A DNA stretch of 64,000 bases from Lentzea fradiae (GTDB taxonomy: Bacteria; Actinomycetota; Actinomycetes; Mycobacteriales; Pseudonocardiaceae), in assembly GCF_900100955.1 (NCBI RefSeq), contig NZ_FNCC01000007.1:372001-436000 (forward strand). The letters are read 5' to 3'. A model generated the notes under the pieces. The model made no database searches. It saw nothing but the letters and a program-made list of their open reading frames with translations, and was not told the DNA's origin. Shown here in pieces: positions 29,031 through 37,362 of the stretch. Made by a program: the position numbers and the translations under genes. The first letter of the stretch is position 1. Each line of letters opens with the position of its first letter.

Positions 29031-30884
29031 TCAGGAGTTCGCGATCAGCGAGAAGCCGAGGACGCCTGTCGCCGTGAAGTCGATGGCCGGTTCGGAGCTC
29101 GGCCACGAGCGCAGGTCGTCGGCGAACACGGACCTCGCCGAGTCGAACTCCAGCGTGTAGGGCTTGGTGCAGTCGACGGAGCCGGGTGGCATGCCGCCGA
29201 GGTCGCCGAACAGGGACGCGTCGTTCGGGCCGTTGATCACGGCGCCCACCAGGACCTTCTTGCCGCCTGAAGGGGATCCGGAGAGGTTCGCGGCCTGGTG
29301 GTGCGGGCATTCGGGGAACTTCGTGCCGACGCCGACGATCAGGGTGGTGCCCCAGGCGTTGGTGCCGAGGGCGAAGCCGCGTTGCTGCGTGCCGAACGTC
29401 GCGTACTCGGTCGAGCCGGTCAGCTTGCGGTAGAGCGCGGCGGTGGTGATGAAGCCGAACGTGCGCGAGCCGACGTCCCAGGTCTCGACGTTGGCCGCGG
29501 TGCGGAACGGGGAGGTGCGCGCGGCGTCGGCGCCTTGGCGGAGCTGGCGCCGGAGGTCGGCCACGACCTGCTGTTCGGTCACCGCGGCGCCGGGGACGCC
29601 CTTGCGCAGCAGCGGCGCGAGGTCGGCGTGGCCGAGGGCGGAGATGTTGTAGACGTTCAACGTGTCCGGGTCGCCGGTGGCGAGGAACTGCCCCGCCCAG
29701 TACGCGGCGGCACGGGCGAAGCCGGGGTAGCGCTTGTCGTGCAACGACTTCGCGGCGAGGGCGAGCTGGGTCGCGCCGAACTCGAGGTCGTCGGTCCACG
29801 ACTCCTCGGGGTAGTAGGCGTGCGGGAACGCCGTCACGAGCTCGCCGACGTCCGTGGTCTTGGCCAGCGCGAACAGCGAGGCGGCCTTGTCGAGGTACGC
29901 GCGGGCGAGGCGCGGGTCGCGGCGGGACTCGATCTGGGCGGCCAGGGCGAACGAGCCGGCGACGCGGCCGACGAGGTTCGGGCTGATCTTCTCGCCGGGG
30001 GCGTTCGCGGCGAAGACGGGCCGGTGCTTGATGTAGTACTCGCGGTCGCCCGGCCGCACGTCCAGCCGGTCGTCGGCCTCGGGCAGGCGCCACACGTCGT
30101 GGTCGCCGACGAAGCCGAACTCCTCGGAGCCGGTGCCGATGCCGACCTGGGCGTAGAGGACGCCGGTCTGCTCGTCCCACGCCTTGTCGAGCCACCGCAG
30201 GCCGAACTTGGCTTCTTCGTAGAGCACCGCGTCGTGCTTGTCGCGCAACGCGAGCAGCATCGACGCCGTGGAGTAGGAGGAGGCGTGGGTGAACTTCACG
30301 AAGTCGCCCGCGTCGAACCAGCCGCCTTCGAGGTCGACCGTCACGCCGGTGGGCCGCAGCGGCGCGGCGATCTGGTCGCCGCCCTCACCGGCGAACACGG
30401 GCGGGTCGTAGACCATCGCGGTGCGGTCTGTGAGGTGCGAGGGCTTGCGGTTCAAGCGGCCGGGGATGACGTCCGCGCCATCGCGCTGGGCCTGGAAGAA
30501 CTCGACGGTGTTCCTGGCGACCGGGGCGAACAGCTTCTTCAGGGAGTCGACGCGGAACGGCTGCGACACGGCCGACCCCACCTTGATCCGGTACGTGCCG
30601 GACCGGCGCAGCGAGGAGAAGTCGACCGGGTGGACGGCGGGGTACCTCTCGCTCCACGCCCCGGTCGAGGCGCCGGTCCTGCCGGTCAGCACGGTCCTGC
30701 CGCGGTCGTCGACGACGGTGAACCTGGCGTTGGCGGCACCGCCGAGGACGTACGCGTGCTTCGCCTCGGTGGTGCCGAACCCCACCTGGTCGAGCCTGAT
30801 GTGCCCGGCGGGCGCGGCCTCGGCGGGTGCCGCGACCACGCCGGTGAGCACTGCGGCGACGAGCGCCGCCCGTCTGATGCGCAT
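29031..30884 (-). CDS. Secreted glycoside hydrolase family 9 (endoglucanase-like)
   Basis: The 617-residue protein has a signal peptide and an N-terminal Ig-like CelD_N domain (IRLDQVGFGTTEAKHAYVLG). The GH9 (alpha/alpha)6 barrel shows the catalytic Asp motif GGWFDAGDFVKFTH and the acid Glu region VFADDLRSWPSSEPAIDFTA. GH9 enzymes hydrolyse cellulose or related beta-glucans. No carbohydrate-binding module is present. A palindromic site lies in its promoter region (30926-30942). Confidence 0.92.
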   Translation of the reverse strand: MRIRRAALVAAVLTGVVAAPAEAAPAGHIRLDQVGFGTTEAKHAYVLGGAANARFTVVDDRGRTVLTGRTGASTGAWSERYPAVHPVDFSSLRRSGTYRIKVGSAVSQPFRVDSLKKLFAPVARNTVEFFQAQRDGADVIPGRLNRKPSHLTDRTAMVYDPPVFAGEGGDQIAAPLRPTGVTVDLEGGWFDAGDFVKFTHASSYSTASMLLALRDKHDAVLYEEAKFGLRWLDKAWDEQTGVLYAQVGIGTGSEEFGFVGDHDVWRLPEADDRLDVRPGDREYYIKHRPVFAANAPGEKISPNLVGRVAGSFALAAQIESRRDPRLARAYLDKAASLFALAKTTDVGELVTAFPHAYYPEESWTDDLEFGATQLALAAKSLHDKRYPGFARAAAYWAGQFLATGDPDTLNVYNISALGHADLAPLLRKGVPGAAVTEQQVVADLRRQLRQGADAARTSPFRTAANVETWDVGSRTFGFITTAALYRKLTGSTEYATFGTQQRGFALGTNAWGTTLIVGVGTKFPECPHHQAANLSGSPSGGKKVLVGAVINGPNDASLFGDLGGMPPGSVDCTKPYTLEFDSARSVFADDLRSWPSSEPAIDFTATGVLGFSLIANS

Positions 30885-30925
30885 GAGAGGAACTCCCGGT
30901 CCCGGCCCCGACCACAGGCCATCGG

Positions 30926-30942
30926 TTAAGAAAGTTTCCTAA
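30926..30942 (-). promoter_or_regulatory. Palindromic operator-like site upstream of GH9
   Basis: TTAGGAAA-C-TTTCTTAA (minus strand) has 8-bp arms with one mismatch around a single base, 42 nt upstream of the GH9 ATG. A LacI- or GntR-type sugar regulator could bind it. I recall similar AGGAAA/TTTCCT sites before actinobacterial secreted hydrolase genes but cannot confirm this here. Confidence 0.55.
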
Positions 30943-30976
30943 TAGTGCGCAGCAGACTAGCGGCCCGAACCGGCCA

Positions 30977-31978
30977 TCACCAGCCCTCGGGCGGCTCCTG
31001 GAACGCGGACGACAGGTCGCGCGTGAGCGACAGGGCGCGCTTCACCCAGCCGGACGTCGCACCGGCGAGTCCGCACGTCGGCGTCGGCAGCGCCTTCTCC
31101 GCGAGGATCGACCGCGGGAACCCCAGGCGGTCGACCAGCGTGAACGCCCGCTCGCCCACGTCCTTCAGCGACACGGGGGCGCCGGGGTCGATGCTCGGCA
31201 CCAGGCCCAGCGCGAGCGTCGTGCCCGCCTCCCAGGTCTCGCCGATCTCGTCCAGCGTCTCCGCGCCCTTGACCAACGTGGCGTCGAACGCGATGGCCGT
31301 CGCGCCCGCCTCGCGGAGCAGTGTCAGCGGCGGCTGCGGAGCACAGCAGTGGACGACCACCTCGTGCTCGCCCAGCGCCTCGATCACCGTCGCCAGCACC
31401 GCGCGGGCGTCCGGTTCCGGCACGGCGGGCACCGTGCCGAGCTTCGACGGCGTCGGCAGCAGGCCCCGCAGCACCGCGGGCAGGCCCGGTTCGTCGAGCT
31501 GCACGACGACCTTCGCCCTGGTGCGCTTCGCGACCTCGGCGGCGTGCAGCCGCAGCCCTTCGGCCAGCGACTCGGAGAACTCCTTCACGGCGCCGCGGTC
31601 GGTGAGGACCCGATGGCCGCGCATCAGCTCGATGTTCGACATCAGCGTCCACGGCCCCGCGGCCTGCACCTTGACCACCGAGGGCTGCGCGCCCGCGCGC
31701 TCCAGCGCCTCGTCGAACGCGTCGAGGTCGCCGCGCAGCAGGTCGACGGCGCGCCGGTGGTCGCGGCCCGGACGCGGGGTGACCCGGTAGCCGGAGGTGA
31801 TCACCTCGATCGCGAGGTCGACGAGCAGGCCGGCGGTGCGGCCGACCAGGTCCGCGCCGACCCCCCGCGCAGGCAGCTCCGGGACGTGCGGCAGTTCCGG
31901 CAGCTCACCGACGACGACTCGCGCCGCCTCGTCGATGTCTGTTCCCGGCAGCGATCCGATTCCAGTGGCTCCACGCAC
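30977..31978 (-). CDS. MetE-like (cobalamin-independent methionine synthase C-terminal) protein
   Basis: The GTG at 31978 gives 333 residues. The fold is the MetE/UROD barrel: GATGIGSLPGTDIDEA, QAAGPWTLMSNIEL, VVQLDEPGLPAVL, VVHCCAPQPP (zinc-type His and Cys), and TPTCGLAGATSGW with the last zinc Cys. It is far shorter than full MetE (about 750 residues), so it probably uses a small methyl donor other than polyglutamyl folate. It diverges from the chitinase gene. Confidence 0.85.
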   Translation of the reverse strand: MRGATGIGSLPGTDIDEAARVVVGELPELPHVPELPARGVGADLVGRTAGLLVDLAIEVITSGYRVTPRPGRDHRRAVDLLRGDLDAFDEALERAGAQPSVVKVQAAGPWTLMSNIELMRGHRVLTDRGAVKEFSESLAEGLRLHAAEVAKRTRAKVVVQLDEPGLPAVLRGLLPTPSKLGTVPAVPEPDARAVLATVIEALGEHEVVVHCCAPQPPLTLLREAGATAIAFDATLVKGAETLDEIGETWEAGTTLALGLVPSIDPGAPVSLKDVGERAFTLVDRLGFPRSILAEKALPTPTCGLAGATSGWVKRALSLTRDLSSAFQEPPEGW

Positions 31979-32011
31979 CGCCGCATTGTCCCACCGCCCT
32001 TCGAACCGAAT

Positions 32012-32053
32012 AGGTCTAGACCCATTGACGCTATGGTCCAGTCCACTTACCGT
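32012..32053 (+). promoter_or_regulatory. Chitinase promoter with two DasR-like sites
   Basis: TTGACG (32025-32030) and TACCGT (32048-32053) are spaced by 17 nt. AGGTCTAGACCC (32012-32023) ends just before the -35 box, and TGGTCCAGTCCA (32034-32045) fills the spacer. Both resemble the Streptomyces dasR-responsive element (core TGGTCTAGACCA) and the direct repeats of chitinase promoters, so control by an N-acetylglucosamine-responsive GntR regulator is likely. Confidence 0.8.
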
Positions 32054-32162
32054 GATCGAGCAGGTGCTTTCCGTATGAGGCACCCACAGTCGTGGTGCGG
32101 GAGCGCGACGCGCCCCGCGTTCCCGCACCACTTCCCTTCCTCCCCTGCCGGAAGGACCTCCC

Positions 32163-33494
32163 ATGACCCGATCCACCCTGCTCGCCGCCGGGGCCGCCAC
32201 CGCGCTCGTGGCCGGTCTCGTCGCCATCGCCCCCGCAGCCTCGGCCGCCGGGGAGTCCGCCTCGTTCAGCCAGGACTCGTCCTGGGGCTCCGGCTACCAG
32301 GGCAAGTTCACGATCGCCGCGGGCACCACCGCGCTCAGCGGCTGGAAGCTGGAGTTCGACCTCGACGGGGCCACCGTCGGCTCCTACTGGGACGCCTCGA
32401 TGACCCGCAGCGGCAACCACCACACGTTCACCCACCGCGAGTACAACGGCAACGTGGGCGCGGGCGCGTCCACGAGCTTCGGCTTCCTGGTGAACGGTTC
32501 CGCCTTGCCGGCGAACTGCAAGCTCAACGGCGTCCCGTGCAGCGGTGGTGGTACACCCACCACCACGACCACCACCACTTCGACGACCACTACGACGACG
32601 ACCACGACCGGTGGCCCGATCCCGAGCAGTGCGCGCGTGGCGCCGTACATCGACATCACGATGCCGAAGCCGTCCCTGGTGGACGTGGCCAACGCGACCG
32701 GCCAGAAGCACTTCACGCTCGCGTTCGCGCTGGGCTCGTCCGCGGGCTGCGACCCGGCGTGGGGCGGCACCGTGCCGTTGAACGACAGCCGCATCGTGAA
32801 CGACACCAAGGCCCTGAAAGCCCAAGGCGGCAGCGTCATCGTCGCGACGGGCGGCGCGATGGGCCCGTACCTCGAACACGTCTGCTCCACAGCGGACGCC
32901 CTCTACAACGCGTACGTGAAGGTGCTGGACGCCGTGGGGTCCAACAGCATCGACGTGGACGTCGAAGCGACCATCCCGCAGGCGATCGTGAACACGGCGC
33001 TGAAGCGGTTGCAGGACACTCGCGGCACGACCGTCAGCTACACGATGCGCATCCAAGGCCAGGACTACGGCATGGACCCGTACTCAGTGGACGTGCTGAA
33101 GGACGCAGCTGCCAAGGGCGTCACGGTGCTCGTGAACCCGATGCTGATGAACTTCGGCTACTCGGGCAACTGGGGTGACGCGATGGTCAACGCCGCCAAC
33201 GCGACTCTCGGGCAGATGCGCACCATCTGGCCGTCGAAGTCCGACGCGCAACTGAAGGCGTTGCTCGGCCTCACGCCGATGATCGGACGCAACGACACGG
33301 GACCGACGACGACTCAGGCCGACGCACGCAAGGTCGTCGACTACGCGAAGGCGAACAAGGTGGGACGGATCGCTTTCTGGTCCGCGGGCCGTGACAACGG
33401 GTCGTGCCCCAGCGGCGGAGTCTCGCCCACGTGCAGCGGAATCCCGCAGTCCGACTGGGAGTTCACGAACCTATTCCGGACCTACGCGGGCTGA
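32163..33494 (+). CDS. Secreted chitinase, CBM2 plus GH18
   Basis: The 443-residue protein has a signal peptide ending near AASA and then a CBM2 module (about 30-125: SGWKLEFDLDGATV, NHHTFTHREYNG). A Thr-rich linker (TTTTTTTSTTTTTTTTT) leads to a GH18 barrel. The catalytic strand reads SIDVDVEATIP, a compact form of DxxDxDxE with the proton-donor Glu. GH18 cleaves chitin with retention. CBM2 binds crystalline polysaccharide. Regulation by the DasR-like sites just upstream fits a chitin/GlcNAc inducer. Confidence 0.93.
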   Translation: MTRSTLLAAGAATALVAGLVAIAPAASAAGESASFSQDSSWGSGYQGKFTIAAGTTALSGWKLEFDLDGATVGSYWDASMTRSGNHHTFTHREYNGNVGAGASTSFGFLVNGSALPANCKLNGVPCSGGGTPTTTTTTTSTTTTTTTTTGGPIPSSARVAPYIDITMPKPSLVDVANATGQKHFTLAFALGSSAGCDPAWGGTVPLNDSRIVNDTKALKAQGGSVIVATGGAMGPYLEHVCSTADALYNAYVKVLDAVGSNSIDVDVEATIPQAIVNTALKRLQDTRGTTVSYTMRIQGQDYGMDPYSVDVLKDAAAKGVTVLVNPMLMNFGYSGNWGDAMVNAANATLGQMRTIWPSKSDAQLKALLGLTPMIGRNDTGPTTTQADARKVVDYAKANKVGRIAFWSAGRDNGSCPSGGVSPTCSGIPQSDWEFTNLFRTYAG

Positions 33495-33505
33495 TCCGAA
33501 GCGAG

Positions 33506-33546
33506 GGAAGAGGGTCGGCGCGGTCCTGCCGCACCGGCCCTCTTCC
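33506..33546. terminator. Chitinase terminator
   Basis: Arms 33506-33518 (GGAAGAGGGTCGG) and 33534-33546 pair at all but one position around a 15-nt loop. The hairpin lies between the chitinase stop and the convergent Cys-rich peptide gene, so it could serve both. Confidence 0.7.
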
Positions 33547-33562
33547 GGTTCGCCCGAGGCTG

Positions 33563-33628
33563 TTAACAGGAGCCGCAGCACCCGCAGCTCGGACCCGTGC
33601 ACGAGCTGCAACAAGAGCATCCACCCAT
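33563..33628 (-). CDS. 21-residue Cys-rich mini-protein
   Basis: ATG 33628 follows GGAGG at 8 nt, one of the best ribosome sites in the window, and reads 21 codons to TAA. Eight residues are Cys (4, 6, 7, 10, 15, 17, 18, 21), arranged as CxCCxxC, then TGPS, then CxCCxxC, an exact spacing duplication. The rest is Gly and Ser. This looks like a metal-binding (metallothionein-like) peptide or a modified-peptide precursor. No modification enzyme or transporter is adjacent. It is divergent from the thioesterase gene. Confidence 0.7.
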   Translation of the reverse strand: MGGCSCCSSCTGPSCGCCGSC

Positions 33629-33724
33629 AGCAACCACCTCCGTTGGAGAGCGAACGATCCTTCGGACCGTAAGTCGGTGGACACGCTGCGTGACACCACC
33701 GCCAGGGTGATTACGCTGCCACGA

Positions 33725-34111
33725 ATGAATGGTCCTGCCGACATGCTCGCCGCCGACAAAGCCTCGTCCGCCCTGGGCATCACGCTCGCCGAGGTGCGCG
33801 ACGGGTACGCGCTGCTGCGGATGACGGTCACCGAGAACATGATCAACGGCCACGGCATCGCGCACGGCGGGTACGTCTTCCTGCTGGCCGACTCCGCGTT
33901 CGCCTACGCCTGCAACCGAGCCGGGTCCGTCACCGTGGCCGCCTCGGCCGACGTCGACTTCCTCCTGCCGGCGCACGAGGGCGACGAGCTGGAGGCGGAG
34001 GCGGTGGAACGGACCCGGTTCGGCCGCAGCGGGATCTACGACGTCACGGTCAGGCGAGGGTCCGAGGTCGTGGCGGAGTTCCGCGGCCGGTCGCGGACGC
34101 TGCGCTCCTGA
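33725..34111 (+). CDS. PaaI-type hot-dog thioesterase
   Basis: The 128-residue hot-dog-fold protein has the PaaI pattern ENMINGHGIAHGGYVFLLADSAFAYA, with the catalytic Asp near the end. It would hydrolyse (hydroxy)phenylacetyl-CoA or similar thioesters. No phenylacetate operon is nearby. Its last 62 nt overlap the convergent membrane-protein gene. Confidence 0.9.
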   Translation: MNGPADMLAADKASSALGITLAEVRDGYALLRMTVTENMINGHGIAHGGYVFLLADSAFAYACNRAGSVTVAASADVDFLLPAHEGDELEAEAVERTRFGRSGIYDVTVRRGSEVVAEFRGRSRTLRS

Positions 34112-34448
34112 GACCGGCGAACTGCAGCACCGCGAACCCGAGCACCGCGAGTCCCTGCGCGAGCACCAGCGCGACGCCGAGACCGCTCAGCGGGAACCAT
34201 CCCGCCGTGGCGGTGAGCACGCTGTCGAGCGCCCACACCGTGTTTCCGATGATCACGAGCAACACGATCCTGCGGTCCGGGACTTCGCGGGTGCCGAGGA
34301 AGTACACGCCCACGCCGTAAAAGACGCAGAACAGGCCGAGTCCGATCTGCAGCCCGGCCGGCATTCCGACCTCCGGGCGAACCAGAACGGTCAGCACGCC
34401 GAGCAGGAAGGAAGCGACACCGTCGAGTTTCAAGGCGAATTTCAACAT
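34050..34448 (-). CDS. Four-helix integral membrane protein
   Basis: ATG 34448 gives 132 residues with four hydrophobic helices (VASFLLGVLTVLV, IGLGLFCVFYGVGVYFLG, IVLLVIIGNTVWALDSVLT, GVALVLAQGLAVLGFAVLQ) and a basic C-terminus. No family was assigned. Its 3' end overlaps the thioesterase gene by 62 nt. Confidence 0.75.
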   Translation of the reverse strand: MLKFALKLDGVASFLLGVLTVLVRPEVGMPAGLQIGLGLFCVFYGVGVYFLGTREVPDRRIVLLVIIGNTVWALDSVLTATAGWFPLSGLGVALVLAQGLAVLGFAVLQFAGLRSAASATGRGTPPRPRTLA

Positions 34449-34486
34449 GGCCCGACGATGGCTCGCGCACCGCTGCCAGAACCACG

Positions 34487-35629
34487 TCAAACGCTGCCAA
34501 CACCTGCCATCAGGTCCGCCGCGACCAGGCGCGCGGCGGCGTTCTGCCAGTTGTGGAGGGTTCGCTCGGGAACCTGCGTGACGAACCACTGCAACGCGCG
34601 CCGGTCCTCCGCGTCGAGGTCCTCGCGCTTGGTCCGCACCGAATACGGGCGGATTCCCTTGACGTAGTAGAAGTACAGGGCGTTGTAGTGACGCCATTCG
34701 TCGCTGGTGCCGAAATCACCGTCGGCGGGCTTCAGCCGCTGAATGCTCTCCAGCAACATCCTCTTCAGTTGTGCGGCCCGTTCCAGCGGCGGGCCCTCGT
34801 CCGTCAAAGCGATCAACGGGCTCGCCACGAGCTTTCCGAGATCGCCGTAGTGGCTCAACGCCTTGCGGGTGAACCGGGCGAACTCCGCCGGGTCGTCCGT
34901 CACCAGCGGCGGGCGCTTGGGCAGTGCCTCCACGGCTTCGCGCAGCTCGGCGCGTTCGGCGGCGACGGCGGGCACGGCGAGGCGGTCGACGACGGAGGCG
35001 AGCGGGTTCGCGAGCACCTGGACGGCGACCGCGGCCGCGACGGTGGTGAACACGAGCAGGTCCGGGCCGTCGAACAGCAGCACCTGCGACCCGAACAGCA
35101 CCGCCGTGAACCCCGCGATCACCAGCGACCGCAGCATGTCCGCGCGGATCGCCTCCCCTTCCTCGACCGCGTCGGTCACCGCGACCAGGACCCCGAACAC
35201 CACGAGGTCGACGCCGATCATCGGCAGCGTCACCGCGTCGGGCAGGAGCCGGAGGAGGAACGCACCCGCGCCCAGCCCGAACATCACTCCAACGAGTGAA
35301 AAGTAAGTGCGTTTCCTTATGGCTAGCGCCGTCGCGGCGGCCAACGGCAGCAACACGACCCACGGCACCCAGAACGCCGCGGCGAGGAACGGCAGCACCG
35401 CCGCCGCCCACCACCTGACCAGCTCCGGCCGCGCCAGCAGGAGGATCGCCCCCGTCCAGGCCAGCGCCGGCACGCCGACCAGCACCGGATGGGGCACCAC
35501 GACCGCGACCGCGTACCCGGCCATCCCCGCGCCCGCCCACCACAGCAGCGGCCGGGCGGGGCCGCGGGACGGCAAGTAGAGCCCGAGCCACCAGGCGAGA
35601 CCGAAGACCAGCAGCGATAGGCCGAACAC
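34487..35629 (-). CDS. Membrane protein with soluble C-terminal domain
   Basis: GTG 35629 gives 380 residues. The first 215 or so contain seven or eight hydrophobic segments. The C-terminal 165 are soluble (DDPAEFARFTRKALSHYGDL, DEWRHYNALYFYYVKGIRPY) and look like a conserved actinobacterial domain of unknown function. It lies 38 nt upstream of the four-helix gene on the same strand. Confidence 0.75.
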   Translation of the reverse strand: MFGLSLLVFGLAWWLGLYLPSRGPARPLLWWAGAGMAGYAVAVVVPHPVLVGVPALAWTGAILLLARPELVRWWAAAVLPFLAAAFWVPWVVLLPLAAATALAIRKRTYFSLVGVMFGLGAGAFLLRLLPDAVTLPMIGVDLVVFGVLVAVTDAVEEGEAIRADMLRSLVIAGFTAVLFGSQVLLFDGPDLLVFTTVAAAVAVQVLANPLASVVDRLAVPAVAAERAELREAVEALPKRPPLVTDDPAEFARFTRKALSHYGDLGKLVASPLIALTDEGPPLERAAQLKRMLLESIQRLKPADGDFGTSDEWRHYNALYFYYVKGIRPYSVRTKREDLDAEDRRALQWFVTQVPERTLHNWQNAAARLVAADLMAGVGSV

Positions 35630-35665
35630 GGGTCAACGCTAGCCCCACCTGCGAAACTACTGTGC

Positions 35666-36169
35666 ATGCCGGTAGAGCTGACGCTCCACAAAGCGGCCGA
35701 GGAGTTGCGGCGAGGCGACCTCGCGAGCGTGCTGCGCGCACGTCAGCGCGTCGCGGGTCTGGTCGGCACCTACCCCCACCGGCTCGACCTGCGCGAGCGG
35801 CTCGCGGACGTCTACCGCGTGCTGGGCCAGCCCGCTCAGGCCGGGCGCTGGACGTACCTGTCCGAGCACCGCGACCCGGAGGAGACGCTGGCGTTCGAAC
35901 GGGCCTACCGCCGCGCGGAGGCACGGCTGGGAGCGCTCTCCTGGCAGGGCACCGTCGACGACGCTCCCACGCAGACCGCGAGGGAGCGGCTCGTGTCGTT
36001 GCGCGAGGAGGCACGAGCCGAGCTGCGCCACGAGCTCGCCGCGACGCCGAACCAGGAGACGTCGTGGGGCGCGTGCCTGATCGTCATGGTCGGCGGCACG
36101 TTCGTGCTGGTGTGTTTCCTGCTGGGAATCGTGACTCTCGCGCAGTTCTTGTGGAAGCTGGTCTCATGA
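35666..36169 (+). CDS. DUF6584-type protein with C-terminal membrane helix
   Basis: This 167-residue protein has a helical repeat-like N-terminus with RERLADVYRVLGQPAQAGRWTYLSEHRDPEETLAFERAY split by family-typical positions (Gln-Ala-Gly-Arg-Trp core), which I associate with DUF6584. A single hydrophobic helix (LIVMVGGTFVLVCFLLGIVTL) lies near the C-terminus. The stop overlaps the next start (ATGA), coupling it to the PLP enzyme. Confidence 0.8.
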   Translation: MPVELTLHKAAEELRRGDLASVLRARQRVAGLVGTYPHRLDLRERLADVYRVLGQPAQAGRWTYLSEHRDPEETLAFERAYRRAEARLGALSWQGTVDDAPTQTARERLVSLREEARAELRHELAATPNQETSWGACLIVMVGGTFVLVCFLLGIVTLAQFLWKLVS

Positions 36170-37017
36170 GAACGTTGTCGCAGTACGTCCGCCGCACCCC
36201 GGTCCTGCGCGCGTCCGTGGACGGGCGCCCGCTGGTGTTCAAGCTGGAGCAGCTCCAGCTCACCGGCTCGTTCAAGCTCCGCGGCGCGGTGAACAAGCTG
36301 CTGGCGCTGAACGCCTCCGAGGTCGTGACGGCGTCCGGCGGCAACCACGGCATCGCCGTCGCGCAGGCCGCGCAACTGCTCGGCGCGCACGCCACCGTGT
36401 TCGTCCCGGTGACCGCGCCCGAGACCAAGACGAGGCGCATCGAGGCGTTGGGCGCCAAGCTGATCCGGCACGGCGACACCTACGCCGAGGCCGCGGCGGC
36501 CGCCCGTGAGCTCGGCGTCGCGTACGTCGAGGCGTACGACGACCAGGCGGTCATCGAAGGCCAGTCGACCGTCACGCGCGAGATCGTCGAGGACGTGCCC
36601 GAGGTGGACACGATCTTCGTCGCGGTCGGCGGCGGCGGTCTCGTCGCGGGTGCCGCGCTCGCGTCCGGCGGACGGCACGTCGTCGCCGTCGAACCCGAGA
36701 ACTGCTGCGCGATGCACGACGCGCTGAAAGCCGGGAAGCCCGTCGACTCGGTCGTGCGGTCCATCGCCGCGGACGCCCTCGGTGCGACGCGGGCCGGTGC
36801 GCTGGCGCTGAAGATCCTTCAGCGGCACCACGTGTCCTCGAAGCTGGTCGCGGACGACGAGATCCTCGCCGCCCGCGACCGCCTGTGGGAGGAGTTCCGG
36901 ATCGCGGTCGAACCGGCGGGTGCCGCGGCGTTCGCGGCGTTCCTCAGGGGCGACGTGTCGAGTGAGCTGCCCTGCGTGCTCCTGTGCGGAGCGAACTCGG
37001 AGTGGCGTCCCAGCTAG
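36166..37017 (+). CDS. PLP-dependent threonine/serine dehydratase-like enzyme
   Basis: The 283-residue fold-type II PLP enzyme has its PLP Lys in LTGSFKLRGAVNK, SGGNHGIAVAQAA, and a phosphate loop GGGGLVAGAAL. It resembles threonine deaminase without the regulatory ACT domain and is shorter than usual (about 320), mainly at the N-terminus. It would deaminate Thr or Ser, or a beta-substituted amino acid. It is translationally coupled to the DUF6584 gene. Confidence 0.88.
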   Translation: MRTLSQYVRRTPVLRASVDGRPLVFKLEQLQLTGSFKLRGAVNKLLALNASEVVTASGGNHGIAVAQAAQLLGAHATVFVPVTAPETKTRRIEALGAKLIRHGDTYAEAAAAARELGVAYVEAYDDQAVIEGQSTVTREIVEDVPEVDTIFVAVGGGGLVAGAALASGGRHVVAVEPENCCAMHDALKAGKPVDSVVRSIAADALGATRAGALALKILQRHHVSSKLVADDEILAARDRLWEEFRIAVEPAGAAAFAAFLRGDVSSELPCVLLCGANSEWRPS

Positions 37018-37204
37018 CGCGGCGGAAGCGGCGGGCGCCCAGCCTGCGCAACGGCGACACGACCCACACCGGCACGTCGTCGCGGCGGTCCCGGGCGCTC
37101 AGCCTGCGCCGCTCGGCGGGGCTGACGAAGCACCGGAACGCGCTGCGAGCCCGCGCGGCCAGGTCCGGCTCCGGCTGGAAGAACGTCGCGTCGATGAACG
37201 TCAC
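36944..37204 (-). CDS. 86-residue hypothetical protein
   Basis: ATG 37204 reads TFIDATFFQPEPDLAARARS and continues Arg-rich (RRRLSARDRRDDVPVWVVSPL). It overlaps the 3' end of the PLP enzyme by 74 nt. There are no known motifs. The first half shows plausible coding bias; the part beyond about residue 62 lies antisense to the PLP gene and may be spurious. Confidence 0.45.
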   Translation of the reverse strand: MTFIDATFFQPEPDLAARARSAFRCFVSPAERRRLSARDRRDDVPVWVVSPLRRLGARRFRRASWDATPSSLRTGARRAAHSTRRP

Positions 37205-37234
37205 CCGACGAACGCTAGAACCGCTTCTCTGGCC

Positions 37235-37362
37235 CTACAACCGATTTTGCACGTCGCGTCGATGGCGGCGCCGACCCTGCAACCGTTCTGGCCCGTGGCG
37301 TCGATGGGTGGCGTCGGCCCCGCAACCGTTTCAGCTCGTGGCGTCGATGGTCGCGCTGGCCA
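37235..37362. repeat. Tandem 42-43 bp repeats ending in the mnmA 3' end
   Basis: Three imperfect units start at 37235, 37277 and 37320. Each contains GCAACCG (or ACAACCG) followed by a CGTGGCGTCGATGG-like block. The last unit contains the final codons and stop of mnmA, so the array is a partial duplication of that gene's end into the intergenic space. A decayed further unit begins near 37215. Confidence 0.8.

Noticed and set aside
29298..30929. Open frame of 543 codons antisense to GH9
   Set aside because: Arg/Gly-rich shadow with no motif; GH9 catalytic motifs are on the minus strand.
36944..37017. Full-length reading of the 86-residue minus frame as a firm gene
   Set aside because: The last third lies antisense to the PLP enzyme; kept only as a low-confidence call.
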